The position numbers were made by a program, and so were the translations under genes. Below, piece by piece: positions 28,301 through 43,300 of a stretch of 64,000 nt of DNA (position 1 is the stretch's first letter; each line of letters begins with the position of its first letter). The notes beneath the pieces are model-generated. The model had not been told where the DNA came from, did no database searches, and saw only the letters and a list, made by a program, of their open reading frames with translations. Source of the stretch: Dasyornis broadbenti (taxonomy: Eukaryota > Chordata > Aves > Passeriformes > Dasyornithidae); the NCBI GenBank assembly GCA_013397935.1, contig VZRN01003162.1, positions 1,197,260-1,261,259 on the forward strand. The letters run 5' to 3'.

Positions 28301-31300
28301 AGAATTAAATTAGTGAGGCAACAAGGGAGGACCGGGAAAACAACGGTTATCTGAGAGTGAATGTGATGTAGAAAGCAGAAGCTCCAGGAGCTGAGACTAT
28401 AGAGTCTCTGTGGTTTGTGGCCAACAAAAGCAACCTGTGACAGCAGACGAAAGACTAAAATGCAGAGGCTGAAACTCATCTGAGCAAGCTCTGAATCCCA
28501 GAAGAATGCACTAGAAGAAGATGCAGCGGGAGAGAAGAATGCCACAGGAGACATGTCTGCCACACATCTAAGGCTTCAGGGGATGCTTAAGACAATTTCA
28601 GAACACTTTGTTTCCAAAGGCATTTGTAGAAGAGTAGTGACTCTGTGTCACCTGATGCTGTCCTGCCCTGAACTCTGAGAGTACAACCATCTGGAAATCC
28701 AGATAAGGGCTCTCCAGTACTGATATTTCTCCTCTAAAAACCACATTGATGCCTCTCACTGCAGGTCTTTAAGGTTCTTTTTCTCTGATCATTTTAACAC
28801 TCAGTAATGCCTGCAAGTACTGTCAGGAACATGCTGGAGACTTCCAACCAACTTTTTCTTTCATCTAACAAAGAAAAGGGGATGATGTCTCACTTACTGT
28901 TGTCAAACATCCCAGCCTCAGAACACAAAAGCAGAGTAAAGAACCAAAAGAAAATAGATAGTGAAAATAGACAGAAAATAGGAAATAGATAGTGAAAATA
29001 GGATGGGAGAATTGCTTTGCTGAGGAGCAGAATCCCGTTTTAAAACTTTATGCCAGGACATGGCTGTAGACAGATTGTGTCAGTCATTGAATTTCAACTC
29101 TCTCCTAGAACCAGCCATGTCAAACATTCACATTATGAGTCTGACAAAATTAATTTGTTTTTACTTACCGGAATGTTCTGTCAAGACTCACACTTAAGCC
29201 AATATAGAAGTTATTTCCCCAGTCTTTATAGAAAATCTAAAACAAACAAACGAAAACATTTAATGAGCTGTAATAAAACAGATTTCAAATAAAATCAGAA
29301 AAAGTTTAAAAAATGCTGTCATTTCAACTGTACAATTGCACGGTATATAATGCGCAGGTAGTTGCTGGAATTATATGCTCAAACTGCAAAATGCAAGATT
29401 TTCCTCCAATTTCCAGTATATAATTAGGAAAAAAAATCAAAATTATATGAAAAAGAAATGGAGAAAAAAAGCTATGTTAAGAAGGTAAGAATGACCTCTT
29501 AAGCAGACTTATAGCAGTAATTTTAAAAGTTTTAGGAAAGCATAGAGAGAATTTCCTGAAAGACTACAAGTAAATCCTGCAGTTTTGTACTTAGTCATGT
29601 GGAGCAAAGAATGTAATCAAATTTGATTTTAATAGTAGGAAACTATTTCCAAAACACTGTATCACCATCAGCTCATTCTCTTCCTATTAGAAAATATTCT
29701 AACTTAAACCTTTGAATGTAAATATGAGATCTATTTTGACAAAGAGATTTTATTGAATTATTTGAAAAGAATGAGTAATAAAAATGACATAATTACTAAT
29801 TACAGCTTTCAGCTAAGCAGAGCAAGGTCTTTGAAAGTTGCACCCTGAGAGTATTCTTGAAAGGAGGTGGAGAATTTGTCTACATATAGTAATTTATCAA
29901 AATAATGATTATAATAAAGCTTCTAAGTAGACAAGCCCATGAAAGGATGAAAGGTGGCATTGTTTTTTGGGGGTTTTTTATGATGGGGACTGATTTCTAA
30001 TATTTCACAAATCAGCTGAAAAATGTGCCTCAGTTCACAACAAAATGGTACATTTTTAAAGCAAACATGTTTCTTACATATTTCCAAAGAAAATTTTTTT
30101 CACTTTCAGTCTCAATGGTAACAAGGTCACCGCCATTCTTCTGGCAAAAGCCTCTGGCTTTTTCCATAGACATTGCTTCTTTGCTGAAGTAATATTCCTT
30201 GTGTTTATATATTATCCAGCCATCTTCACCAACAACATATTCATAATCTGCAAATTAAAACATTAAGTAGTCTGTAATAGAAATTAACTTCATTACATGT
30301 TAATTAATTTTTTTCATTAGAAGCACGAGACTTACTGAATGTGGAATTAGGCTCTGGTTTCAGTGGAGTTCCTGCAATATAAATCAATATTTGAGTATAT
30401 TGTGTTGCTCAGTTCTCTCTCAATTATACTTATACAATAGTTAGCATTTTAATTCCAAGTAATAATCTTAGGAGTTACTTAGTATTTGTTTATTTTTTTC
30501 ACAGAATTTCTCAGAGTATCTGAAGAAAAGTGTTACATGAAGCAAGACAGAATGTTAGAGTTGACCGTAAGTTAAGCTTCCAGAAACTGTGCCCAACTTA
30601 AGGCTGTTATGTTTCACTTCCCCAACATGCTGCATATACGTCCCAAACTTGCCTGTGTATTTAATGAACTAATTAATAGTTTTCAATTGCTTTTTACTGA
30701 AATGAAACGTATAAACTGTTTTATTGTAATTGATAGCACGGTTGTCTCTAAGACATGCAGATAGTGTGATCTGACCTGGGAAGGATGTTCTTATCTACCC
30801 TAAAAGTTGCTAAAGGCAGGAAGTTATCTTACCTTTTTTAATTTGGCAAATGTAGTCCAGCATGTGTTCACAAAATAAATCATTCCAGTCCATATTAAGA
30901 TAGCCAGTAAACACACCACATTTTTCATTCCCATCATAATTGTTTGGTTCTCCGTGTGACCACTTTTCAAAATTTACCTGTAGTGGAAACACAACTTTGT
31001 TACTATTTTCCTTTTAAAAGGAAACAGTTGTCATGTATCATCCTGTTAAAGAAGAATGCACTTCATTTGATTTCATGGTCCAGCTTGTTCTTTAATGCCA
31101 GACCTTTTAAGAAGTACATGACACTAGAATAGCATAATAATTAATCTATGTGTTTATTAGCCATGCTAGTAAGCCAAGAAGTTCTGTAACCAAGAAAGTT
31201 GATGTCCTCCTGTCAAGCTCTAGAAAAAAATATGTTGTCTGATTTCTGGGTTGTTTATCCTGCTCAGATGTTCCAAACTAAGACAATCCATTGGTGCTGC

Positions 31301-34300
31301 CTTATGGCCTTGGAGCTGGCAGATTTGATCTACTTAAGACAAGGAGGGCAGCAAAGCCGAGCTTGTGTAGATGTACAAAATTAATTCATACGGCAAATGA
31401 CAAATGGGAATATAGATATTAGCACAACTAGACTTGCTTAGATCAGGAGCAATTCTCCATCACTTTCCAGTACGGCAAATGTTGTATTTTTATCTATAAC
31501 TATGAAATACCAGAAGACTAAAACTAATTCCTAGAGAGGAATCAGGTGCTAAAGACTTAAGGTAATTTGCATCTTATATAAGAGTCATGAGAGCTGTCTG
31601 CCAAGCGATACATAAAAAAACTAGTCAAAAAGCTGGAATAATAAGTTATTTACTCACTGGTGAGCCATCACTCCATGTAAATCCACCATCAGAGTCCAAG
31701 GAACTTAAACCCATCCAGTAAGAATAGTGAATATAACCTCTATCTCTGAATGATTACAAATATAGACAATCAGACACAGCATGAAACAGAAAAGGGGAAC
31801 GTATAGCATTACATTATTCTCAGTATACTTGATACTTCAAGTATAATTTGTGACAGTCATGTAATCATTCATTTGTCATGTGAGGAAAAACACCCTGGCA
31901 CTACATGTGGCAGGAAGCAGTGAAACACAGAACTTTATGGGAAAGATCACAAATGTTTTAAGTCCATGAATACTGAGTTACATGAAAATATATTTAAAGG
32001 TCTTGGTTCCACCAAGTAGCTTAGGCATCCAAATTCAGACCTCTTTGCACTCATGGGCTTGATTGAAACATTTATATAAGTGCATCAACAGGTCAGGCTT
32101 TCCTTAGTCTTCCAATTTTCCCCCTTAATTAAGGTAGAAAACCAGCACAAAATATTCTTTTAATCAAGAGTATTTTATCTGTTGATTAACTGAAAATTAT
32201 CTAAAAGATCAGTTTGATCTCTTTGAATTAACTTCAGTTGAAAGCAATTTTGGTGATACTTCTCTCAATTTTGTTTTTGTTCAGGATACTGAACATGCAT
32301 GGCACCACCTTCTCAGAGGTGTGTCAAGAAAACCATTCACTCACCTCTTTTTACGCATTTTTTTCTGCCACTTTTTACACCATCTTTGTAAAGTAGAAAT
32401 TGATCACCAGAAATCCTTTATGTCTTTCAGAAAGGTAATTTTTTTAATATTTTTTTCTTATGTTTAAATGATGAACTTTACAGATACTTACAATCTAGCT
32501 ATCAGGTTTTGTTCTTCTTCTTTGTGGATACATGCCAGATCTCCTCCAATGACTCTGCAAAAATCTCTTGCTTCAAACCATGTTCTCATTTTTTCCCTTC
32601 CTCCCTGAAAAATCTGTAGAAAGTGGGCAACTAAATACTGTGCTGGGTATTACAGATATTTAGAAACACAAATCTGGGGGTCTATCCTTCTTCTGATCTT
32701 TTGGTCTAGTTCTATTAGTTACTATTTAATTGTTCAGCCATAAACCTGTGGTCATCTATCGAATTTGATTATTGCAACTTTGCTTTTTCTGTCATCTCGG
32801 AGTTCCTGTGGCTCCAAACTTCAGTTCCATACACATACAGCTTTTTCCAACATTTCCCAGCCACACCACCTGGGGATGGCTGGAGACACGTTACCACAGA
32901 CTGTCTATCAAGTAGGCAGGGTAAAATCTACCTTCCATGCATGCACAAAACATATTCATATTTAAATGGCAAGCGTTTGATTCAGAAATTAAACACTTAC
33001 TTTGAAGCAGAAGCTGCTCTGAGCAGTGGATTGCCATCCTTCTGGGCACAACAGGAGAGGGGAGGCTGTTGGAGGAGGAGGAGGGGGCGTCACTCCCTCC
33101 ACCAGCTGCTTGCAGAGAAATGTGTTTGTTTCTTCACAGTTCAAAATATCCCATAATCCAGCTGAAGTTCCTGTTGCCATGGCCACACAACCTGACTCCT
33201 CTCCTTCATAAAACATAAAGCTGTTAAATCTTGTTGATGACTACATCTTCTCAAAATATCTGCTGGTTAAAGAGTAATCTGTTCCTACTGTGTTTCGATA
33301 CCAATAGCTCACAATAGTTCATGTGCATTCCAACTAAATCATAAAAAGATTTTTTTGTTATGTAAGTTCCTTTTACATTATGCTAGAAATCACTTAAAAG
33401 TACCCATCAAACAATAAAGAGCGAATGATACCAACAGACACGTGCAGTCCCAAGTGATCTTCTGAAAGGAGTTATCACAGTCCCTGATTTAATGCCTTTA
33501 GCACAAATGGAAAGTTGCATCATCCCTTCTGCTGCTTTATGTCAGAAGAGTTTCTAAACCACTTTGTAGCTTTCAAACCCTCCCTTTGTGGTTCCCCAGA
33601 GCAGGAACTCAATGGCCCCCATGGCATTTACCGGGCATTCCCACATTCCAGTGAGTAAAGGTGACCGGATCTCCACTGGCCCACTTGAACGTCCCGTGCT
33701 CTTCCACGTCTGAAAGACCAATCCAGAAGTACTTTTCTGGTTTGAATCCAATTACGGAGGTCAGAAAAGCTTGTTCATATCTGTGAAGAGTAAGCACCAA
33801 ACTGTTGTATCACATTTTGTCAGAATTTGTTCATTTTTTCAAAGAGTTCATGGCAGCAAATCTCGTAAACTTAAGGTGATTTGTCAATTTGCATGAAATG
33901 AAGTAAGGGTAATTATCTCACTTCTATAGTTCTAATTATCATACAAAATAAATTTTATTTTACATTTTTCTAATGTAAATTACGTCTATAATTTAGGAAG
34001 ATTCTAGTCACATTTTGTACTGCACAATGAACAACACCAGCCAAACAATCCTTGAGTTAATGAGTGTGTATTTCTCATTCTATATAAATAAGAGCTACAG
34101 TGTTTTACTGAGCTTTATGATAAGGTCTAGATCTTTAAATCTTGTTAACGTGGGAAAAAAAATCTACTTTTATTCTAAACTGGGCATGTTTCCATATCTG
34201 GGTGTTTCAAAGAAAGAAAAAAATAAGGCTGAAAACCTTGAATCCAGAAGAAATAAATAATTCCATGTCTATCTGTTAATTTTTACTTCAAAAAGTTTTA

Positions 34301-37300
34301 AAACAATCTGTCAGTCTGGGGTTGTTCTGCGGGTGACCCAGTTTTTTAATTCCTGGAGGCGACAACTGTATGAATGTGTAGTAGCAATGTCCTGAATATT
34401 TGTATTGATCCCCTAAAAGCCCAGGATGTATTATGCAATACTTCATCAGCTCTACTAGAAATTTTCCTGGGAAAGAGTGGTGTCACACTAGATAGACACT
34501 GTGCATAGACATTACTGCTAAGTAAAAACAATTTTCTGTTTAACCCTTCCATCCTGGTTACGTACATTAAAGGACAAGAATTATGTTTCCATACCTGTCT
34601 CTCACAGTAGCCAGGTAACCTTTGTTTTCTTCACAAATTTTTTTTGCATCTGAAAATGTTGTTGGCAATTGCACCAAGGAGTAACAGTAAAAGCCGTGCT
34701 TCATCCAGCCCTGTCAGTGTCGGAGCAGAGACGTGCAGAGAGGCTGTCAGCTTGCACAGCTTTGTGCACTTCCAAAAGCCACGTTAATACCACACCCCAT
34801 GTAAAAACTGACCTCAGAGGCCATGAAAAGACACCAAGAGGATAATGAAACATAGTTTTTGCAACCATAACTCTGTGTCTTGTCCCCTGATACAGGACAC
34901 ACAAGGGGTCTTTGCAAACAGTGAGCCGTGGTTATGCCTTGGGGTGGCAACCACAGTCACAGCAGCTCCCTATGTAAAGCTTGCTCTGCCTTCTCATTGC
35001 ATAAGTAGCTGTTGCAAGATGTTACAAACAATTTGCAAAACAGTCAGCTCGAATATTCCTGTTTCCTGTAGCAGATTGATTGAACTGAGGAGTGCAACCC
35101 ATGGCATGTGAGCTAGAGCCTGAAAAGAGTGCTCTGCAGAGAGTGGCTTTTATGGGTGCAGTGACCAGTTCTGCTGTAGGAGAGAGCTGAGTGAAGTACA
35201 TTTCTAAGGGAATAAACAAAAGAAGTCAATCTACATTTCAATTAAATAAAGCAAAAGGTTCCCTTTTAGTCTAAGAAGTATCAACACTTATGAAATTAAC
35301 AGTTTTATAGGCTCCAGCAAGAACAGTCAAAATAATTTATTTCTGTCATAATTATTGTCACGGGGTGAAAGTAGTATGCAATGACCTTTTGCTGCTTTTG
35401 TTTTATACTTACTTTCTGGCAGCCTGGGTAAGTAACTTCAACTTCCCCTGATTCTTCAGCCAAGGGTTTCCTTTTACAGATATAGCCAAACTTCATTTCA
35501 CAAGCACTGTCAGCCCAGGATCCATCCTAAGAAGAAACCACAAAGAGAAGTGAAAGCTAGAGAAAATTCAGACCCAACAAGAATATTCACAATCCTCAGA
35601 AAGAACCCTTCTCTCTTCTTATGGCTGAGACTGTTTCAGCTCTTCTCTTTGCCTTGGTTTTTCTCCAGAATGCCCAAACACATAAAGAAAGGGACACATG
35701 TCCTTAGAGGTGTGAGAATGAGCGCTGGATGTATTAAAGATTCAGGGACTGATGAGAGCAGGAAGGAAACATTCGGTTCCTCTCCATTCTCACCAGCAAA
35801 GCACCTATGATGTTCATATAACTAGATGGCTATGGCAAGGAAATGCTGGATAAACTAAAGAGAAAATATGAAAAACTGTCTTGTGTAAGTCTTTTTCCAC
35901 AACATTACATGTTTTTTTAATAATAAGTGTAAAACAAGACAAAATTTGGGTTTTATGCCTCCAGTAATACAAGCCACCAAAGTAGCTCTAAAACCCATAT
36001 ATTTAAATTGACTTAGAGAAAAAATGAGAAAGCCCCTGCTCCAAGAATCCATTCCACTATCATCAGTCATGTTCAAAGTGAATGACAAGATACTTCGACC
36101 AATTTCAGATGGAAATTGTCTCAGAGAAGACCAAGTCTCCATGCAGTGCACTGCTTCTGGCTCTGTGTCACACATTCCTAGATCTGGTCTCGAGTCTCCC
36201 TCCACACTAAGACATTCTAAATTAGACCAAGTTCATAAATCCTTTTAAAACCATCATACCTATTTTTTGCTTCTTTTTTGTTGTTTTTTTTTTTTTTAAA
36301 TTTCTTTTTTTTTTTTTTTTAATCACAGATGTTTTCCTTTTTGGGGGCACAAAGGACAGAAGAAAGTGTGACAGTGAGGGATGGATTTTTACCTCTCCCT
36401 TCATAAGGATGCAGTCTGCTTTATTCCAAGTGTGGGTTGGCTCTCCATGGTGCCATTTGGTATAAGTCACAGGTGTGCCATCACTCCACTCAAAGTACAT
36501 TTGAACCTTGAAGTCATTTAGACCAATCCACAGCTCATCATCTGGCTCTGGGAACACAAAGATAATTGTAGGTATGGGTGTATCTTATAATGAAATAATT
36601 ACATCTCATATCCACTTTTGACTGAAGAAGAACTTAAAAAAAAAAGAGCTCATGGTTACAATGATTGCACAAATAATAGCGACAATATAACCCCAGATTA
36701 AAACAAGAAAAAGCGACCAGCAGGAATACTCACTGTACCCAAGCTGTGACACTGTAAAACTGTACTCTTCAATATTATGAATACTGGCCAGCTCTCCATC
36801 TTCTTTTCTGCAGGAAGACTGGGCTTCTTTCCATATTTTTGGTGTTCTATAAATTCTGTAGCAATGACCTGCGTAGGGCATCCAGTCCCTGGGGCACTTG
36901 ACAGGCTTTAAATCACCTTAAAAAAACCATTTCATTGATGAGCAGTCCTAATCAGTGTTTTATTTACATCAAAAAGAAAATTACTTATACTGACATGAAT
37001 TTGAAATATTGGAGCACATACTGGAAGAAGAGACAATCCCAAGTCTGAGGGTACAAAGATTACAAAACAGATTTTTTTTCCCTCCCATTTGTGCTTGGAG
37101 CTCCCAAAAAACCTATTTTACAAGGTTAAATAAATAATGACTAATTTGGTGTGCAAATGTGCAGGGCACGACTCCACATTAAACCCCTCTCAGTGAGAGT
37201 ACAGCTATGTTCTACAGAAAATGGCCTCTTTTTCTACTCAGGAACTCTATTTTGATGAATTTTGTCGATTTTTATATTTTTTTCCTCTGGAAACACCAGG

Positions 37301-40300
37301 TACTCAGGAGCCAGTTGGAGCTCCCAACGCAGCCCAAATCATATATCAGAGAGCCCAGACACAACCATGTTATACCAGAAATGTTATGCCACAAATTCCA
37401 GCTGCACAGGAATGCCGCACTTTGTTCAGCACCTCTTTCTTGGTATGAATTCAGTATGGCCAGCCCACCTTCCATTGCTTGGAAAGTTCATTTGCTCTGC
37501 ACTTAGAGAGCAAACTGAAGAGGGGAGGATGTGAGCCCAGCATTGGTGTGTGGTCAGCTGCTGTGTCTGATGCTCCCTGGACATGGTTTGGACCTGGACA
37601 AAGTTGCATTCACCTAAGCAACCTCCAGATATGGTTTGGAGGTTTGCAGGGTCAGAAACCTTTCCAAGTGGACTGCCTGGATGCAGCCAGAAAGTACAGG
37701 GTATGCATGTGCCATGCACCCCCTGAGCTATATAATCTCATATAGTCATACGTATTAGAGGAGGGAGGCACTGTGAAGTTAGTTGCATGCCAGTAATTTC
37801 CAGATGAAGCAACTGTATACCTATTTCTTCATGGAGCTAAGACCTAGTCTGCCTCAACTGGAAAGGGGACTCAACTGGGAAAGATACCAGATGCATATTC
37901 TGAATTTTTCCTTTTAGAATAGAACAATAAGAGTCAGAGAGAGCAGGGGAGAATGAACTCTGTCTCATATCTTTTAGCAGGACATAGCTTTAGTGTGTAT
38001 TTCAGAGCACAGGATATTCATCAGTATTTCATAGTCTGGATAACACGGCTAAAAACCTAATCCTGCCTTCTTTGGTACCTTGGGCTCCTTTCAAAATGAT
38101 GAACAACATTTAGACACCATCTTTAAAATGAGCCAGAAAATTAAAGTCTTCTCAGTATTTGACCCAGGTCAACAAGTATAATCCTTCTGTTTTGACAATA
38201 TATTGCCTTTTGTTGTATGGCATCCTCACGGTACTTCTCACTGAGTGTCAAAATAGCCTTAGCTTTTGACAAGCATACCTGAGGCAATGGTGAAAGAATC
38301 CAAGGAGGTGTTTCTCTTTTGGCAGATATATCCCAGTTTCCCATCACACGCCTGGTTTCCCCATTTGCCATTCCTGCCTTGGAATGTCCCACATATTTTT
38401 CCAGATTCCACAGAGGGATTTCCTTTAAAAAAGAGGAACAGAATCCTACTGCTAACAGCGAAACTTATCACCTCTTCAGAGGAGGGAATGTGTAAGACTT
38501 TTGCAGCTGCAAAGCCACTGGAGTATTATTCTTTAGCGTGATAATTCCCAAGAGATGTGACAGGGGAGTATCACTGGAATGGAAAGGAGGGGAGGAAAAC
38601 AAACTTTGGCCCAGATGTTGATCACCATTTAAGAAAAGTGCACTTACCTGGAGCCCAGTTGAGGTATCTGAAAGGACTGCCCCCAGTCCACTGCCAGCCA
38701 CTGTCAAGCGCGTTGTACAGACCAGTCCAGAGCTTTGCACTGATGCCCAAGTCACTAGTGAGCCCTAAGAAACAGTCAGGGTATTAAATGCCTCTGATTT
38801 TTTTAAGTTATTAAAGAAAACCTGGAAATAATATTTTAAACCATGAGGGATATATTTTTTTAATATAGGTTCAATTATTTCTGTTATTTTAATACAGGTT
38901 TTTATGAGAAATGGACATGCTTTTTTAAGAATGTCACTGAGACCTATTTTTAGGAAATAAATATAATTATCCATGTTAAAGCTGTGGAGTTGATTTACAT
39001 TTTAAACAGCGCATTATTTTTTTTATCTTTTAGGAGTTTTTCTACTTTACCTAATAAATACATTTCTTCACGAAGGTCTGTGATACTTAATAATTCTGCA
39101 TTCTGCTGCTGGCAGCTTTTTCTTGCTTGGTGCCATGTCAAAAGTGACTCTGAGTTTATCTGATAGCGGGTTTCTGTCACAGGATTTGTTTTCCAAAAGT
39201 TATTGTGAGTGGTGTCTATAAAAGATGATACCAGCAAGTTGACAAGATAATCATATTTATTAAAACAGAAAATAAAATCTTTACTGCAGACTAAAACAAT
39301 ATAACTGTGTGATTTGATAATTTTTATATGTACTTTGCCTCATATAAATATACTTTGTCCACACAATATTAACAATATGTCAATCACATAAGGAATTATT
39401 TATCCTTACAAACCTAATGTTTCTGCATTGACCCTGTTGCTTTTTATTTACATAACTCATCTACTTCTCTCACATTTCAGTCCACATTAACCCACTCACT
39501 GACATATTCTACCTCTACAAGAATTTCTCTATTCACTGTATAGAAGTTTTGGTCTCTTACTGGTTTCTTCCAAATGCCCCAACATGACAGAAATTATCGT
39601 TTCTCCACAATCTCATGTGAAGTGGGGATGAAGGGGCAGGGAATTGGTGTTGGGATTATTGGAAAGCTGTGTTGGATGATTTGTAGGTGTATGGAAGCAC
39701 TGGAGCACTGAAGGCAGGTGAAGGTCATTGGGTGTGTCCTGCACCCTTCCCTTCACTAAAACCCTCCTGTTCTCTCCTCCATCCTATAATACACCACATC
39801 TCCTGATATCTCTCACCTTCCCCACCCACTGCACTTCATGTCTTGAAACCCAGTCCTAGGGGTTTTCTCTTCCTTTAACCATCAGTTCCAGTCACCACCC
39901 TCAGAATATTCCCTGTCTGTACAAGTCTTGGGAACACTGCAGGACAGGGAGAGTGAAGAGCAGACACCTCATTTCCTCATTGCACAGCTCACCAGTGAAC
40001 CAGGAGAGCCAGCATTCAGCTCACTGTCCAATGCTGCTTCCACACCCCAAGAAGATTTTGACCATGACAGTGGACGACACTTCTGCTTAACACCTTTCCT
40101 GATATTTTTATAAATAAATTACCTTTTAGTGGACAGTTTCCAAACAACTGGTCTTTATCAAAATCTGAAGAAGTTGCACACCAGAGCAAGTCTGCATCAT
40201 CCCTCCGAGGGATGCATTCAGCATACCATTTCCCCTGGTGCTTAAAAGGGAACACACAGGGTGCACCAAAGGCATTTCCTCCCAGTGTGTAGATATCTAT

Positions 40301-43300
40301 GGAGGGAAGCAGAGGTCAATACTCAACAGTCAGTTGGCATCAGGTGCTCACCACAGTGACACTCATAGGCAGCTTTCCATGGACAAAGCTGAGTCATGCA
40401 GGGCTCAACACACCAGTACTTTGTTACACCAGACCTTTACAAGGCTGTTGTGCCAATCAGGTATGACAATGGCAAAATATTCAGCAATAAGACTCTCAGA
40501 CCCTTAACTGGGCCTCAGACTAATTTCTGCCTAACTTTTTCATGCCCTTGCTTTCTGGACTGCTGTGTCAGAGATCCCTATGACCTAGGTTCTTCCATGG
40601 CATACATACTTCTGTCCTTGCATAATGTATACATTCTTTTTTTCCCCCTGAATAGTTGAAAAACTTGGAAAGGAGGTACCGCAATATTTTTATTAGTCTT
40701 CACGAGAGGAATTTACATCTTAAATTTACAAGTGACTGCTAGGAACTGACCCTTCCATCTCTATCCAGTCTAATTTGCTGCTGTCTGTATAAAATATGAC
40801 AAATTTAATTCCTATGGAACAGCTGTACTGTACAACAAAAATTTATTCCCTTGTTATTTAAATTCCCAACCTACCAGTGTCACAACAGAAAGGAGATTGA
40901 TCACTTGATCCTGAATGTCCACTCTACACAACCCAAGAGCCATAAAATTGTAGGAAAAGGAGATCTTACTCTCTAGTGGTCCTTTCCCAGGATGAAAAAA
41001 CATTGCATTCTAAACCATTAAGCACCATTTTTCCTTTTTTTTTTTTTTCCTACTTTTTCTTTTCACTAGGCCTGGGAAACACTAGGTAAATAATATTAAT
41101 GGTAGATTCCATCTATGTAAACTAGAAATTAACTTTTTAGAGATCATTAGTGGTCAAAGCAAATAATAGCAACAATAAAAACTAAGTATAACTAAGTAAA
41201 ACTAAGTATAAGTATCTCTTCTACAAGTTGATCAGACATATTTTGAAACATAGATTTCCTTTTGCTATTACTGTACAAACAGAATTCTCATTCTTCCTTA
41301 TGATTACATCATAGGCCTTTGTCATTTTATTGTATCATTTGAAAGAATTGCATTTTACAAGGAATGCAGAAATGTATACAGTTGTATTTGCTGAAAAGTA
41401 TACAGATACATTCACCTTTCATCTCTACCCCCTCTTTATAATTAGCTCCTCTGCTCATATCACTGGAAGAAAATGGTTGCTGCCTGTCAAGCAGGCAGTG
41501 GAATGCTTTGTAGATAGGGGCAGTCAAGTTACCAAGAAATAGAGATGGAATTTCAATACTCACCCTCATGGCGCTGAGAGCACATGCTGTCTGCACTTCC
41601 ATGGATTTTCCACCTGCTCCCTTTGCTGGATGTTTTGGACAGCCTGATTTTCTTCCCTTTCCCCTTGCCATAGTTGAGAAATAAATCCTTGCCATGGGTT
41701 GCAACTGTCTCGTTTCTACAGTCCCACCACTGCAATTCATTTGTCCTGTTGCAGGATTCCAACGTGACGGCAGCCTCATCGTCCTTGGTGAGCACTCCCA
41801 GGCACAGCTTGAGTGCCATGCTCAGCAGCTGAGTGGGAGAGACCCACTTGAACTTTTGAAACTCATCATGCTCATCACAAGTGGTAGTTATGACTGAGCT
41901 AGAGTTCTGAGCTTGGGCACAGAGCTTGCTATCTTCATTATAGATTGAAAATACTCCCTTATCTACAAAATAAAACGATAACGCAAACATTTGAGGAGCG
42001 GTTTCTTAGGAGATAAAGTCAGTTAATTGCTATATGACGGTCTGCTACAAAAAAAAATAAAAGTATATATAGCTCATAGAGAAAGAAATCAAGAGAGGTT
42101 AATCATCATTTTGAAGGATATTTATGAAAATATAATTAAAATGAAAAGACACAGAAGCTGAAAATGCAGCTCTTTTAAGAGAAATTGCTCTTCATATCCC
42201 TCCTTAAACCACAACGGTCTCAAAATGCATGTCAAAAATGACCTCTATTATATTTCATCATTTCTTCAAAGTTCCACCACAGTATATTAAACTGGCTTTA
42301 ATTCTTCAAGTAAAAGGATCTTTTTGCTTTAGAGATATTAAAAATGGTTTACATCCTAAAAATTAAATAATTTTTATATTTGGCCCAGGATGGCATTGTG
42401 GTTTTCAGCTCACCAAGAAAGTGGTGGATTTTTCATTTTTGGTTAATTATCTTGGAAATTATTAGCAGCTGTGCAAAAAGTCTTTTCTACACAGAGTTTT
42501 ATTTGTAGGTTTCTCAGGAGGGAAGCCACAACTTGCAGCATCATCAGTTCTGAGCACAGTTAAACTAAGCCAATATTCTAAGTGCTATTAATAACTACAT
42601 TTGTAAATAGAAATGTGAGACACTGCACAGCAGGGTTTTGTTTCTTAAGATCAGCTTCAATAAAGGGCTACAACTTCAGCCTGCTCCAAATCTTCACTCT
42701 TTTTGCAGCTCAACTTCCATCCCTTCGCTCCCTTCTAAGTGACAGGCAACATCATCCAACTCACTCAGCCATGCCGCTGAGTTTTACCCAAGGTTTCTTG
42801 CCGAGGCTGGAATACTTCAGTGGGTCTTTATGACCCTCTGCATCCCAAAGCTGCCAAGGAGCTTTGGTTGAACAGCCTTGGTGGTGTTGCTCTGCAAGGT
42901 TACAGACCAGAACAAGCCAGATAGCCTTTTCCCTGACAGAGCTCTCCTGATGCAGTGGTTCTTGGAAGGTTAGCAGAAGGTGGGTTAGAGCTGGTCTGGT
43001 CTCACCCAAAAGCATGCACAGAAGAAATTGTCCTGTGGTGGATTAGACCATTTGTGCATTGGCTGGTCCCTGCTGAATAGCCCTGGACTCCCCATGGAAA
43101 AAGACACAGTGTCATTTTTTCTCCTCTCAGCAGTAGGAGCGTGTGAAATCTAATGGACAGAGTATTTTAAGGTCCTTCCTAAAGCTGTCAGCTTGGAAAC
43201 AAGATTTCAATATCCACTTCATCAGTATGCTGTGGTCTATATGAGCTGCCTAAGAAACTCAAAGCACACATCAGCCAGTAGTTCTGTGCATGCTGACAGA

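Noticed and set aside
30336..30371. A possible one-base deletion in exon 16 that would break the gene A frame
   Set aside because: Depending on one T in a short run, my base count gave 35 or 36. A 36-nt exon restores the KPEP string and makes the whole coding sequence divisible by three, so an intact exon is far more likely.
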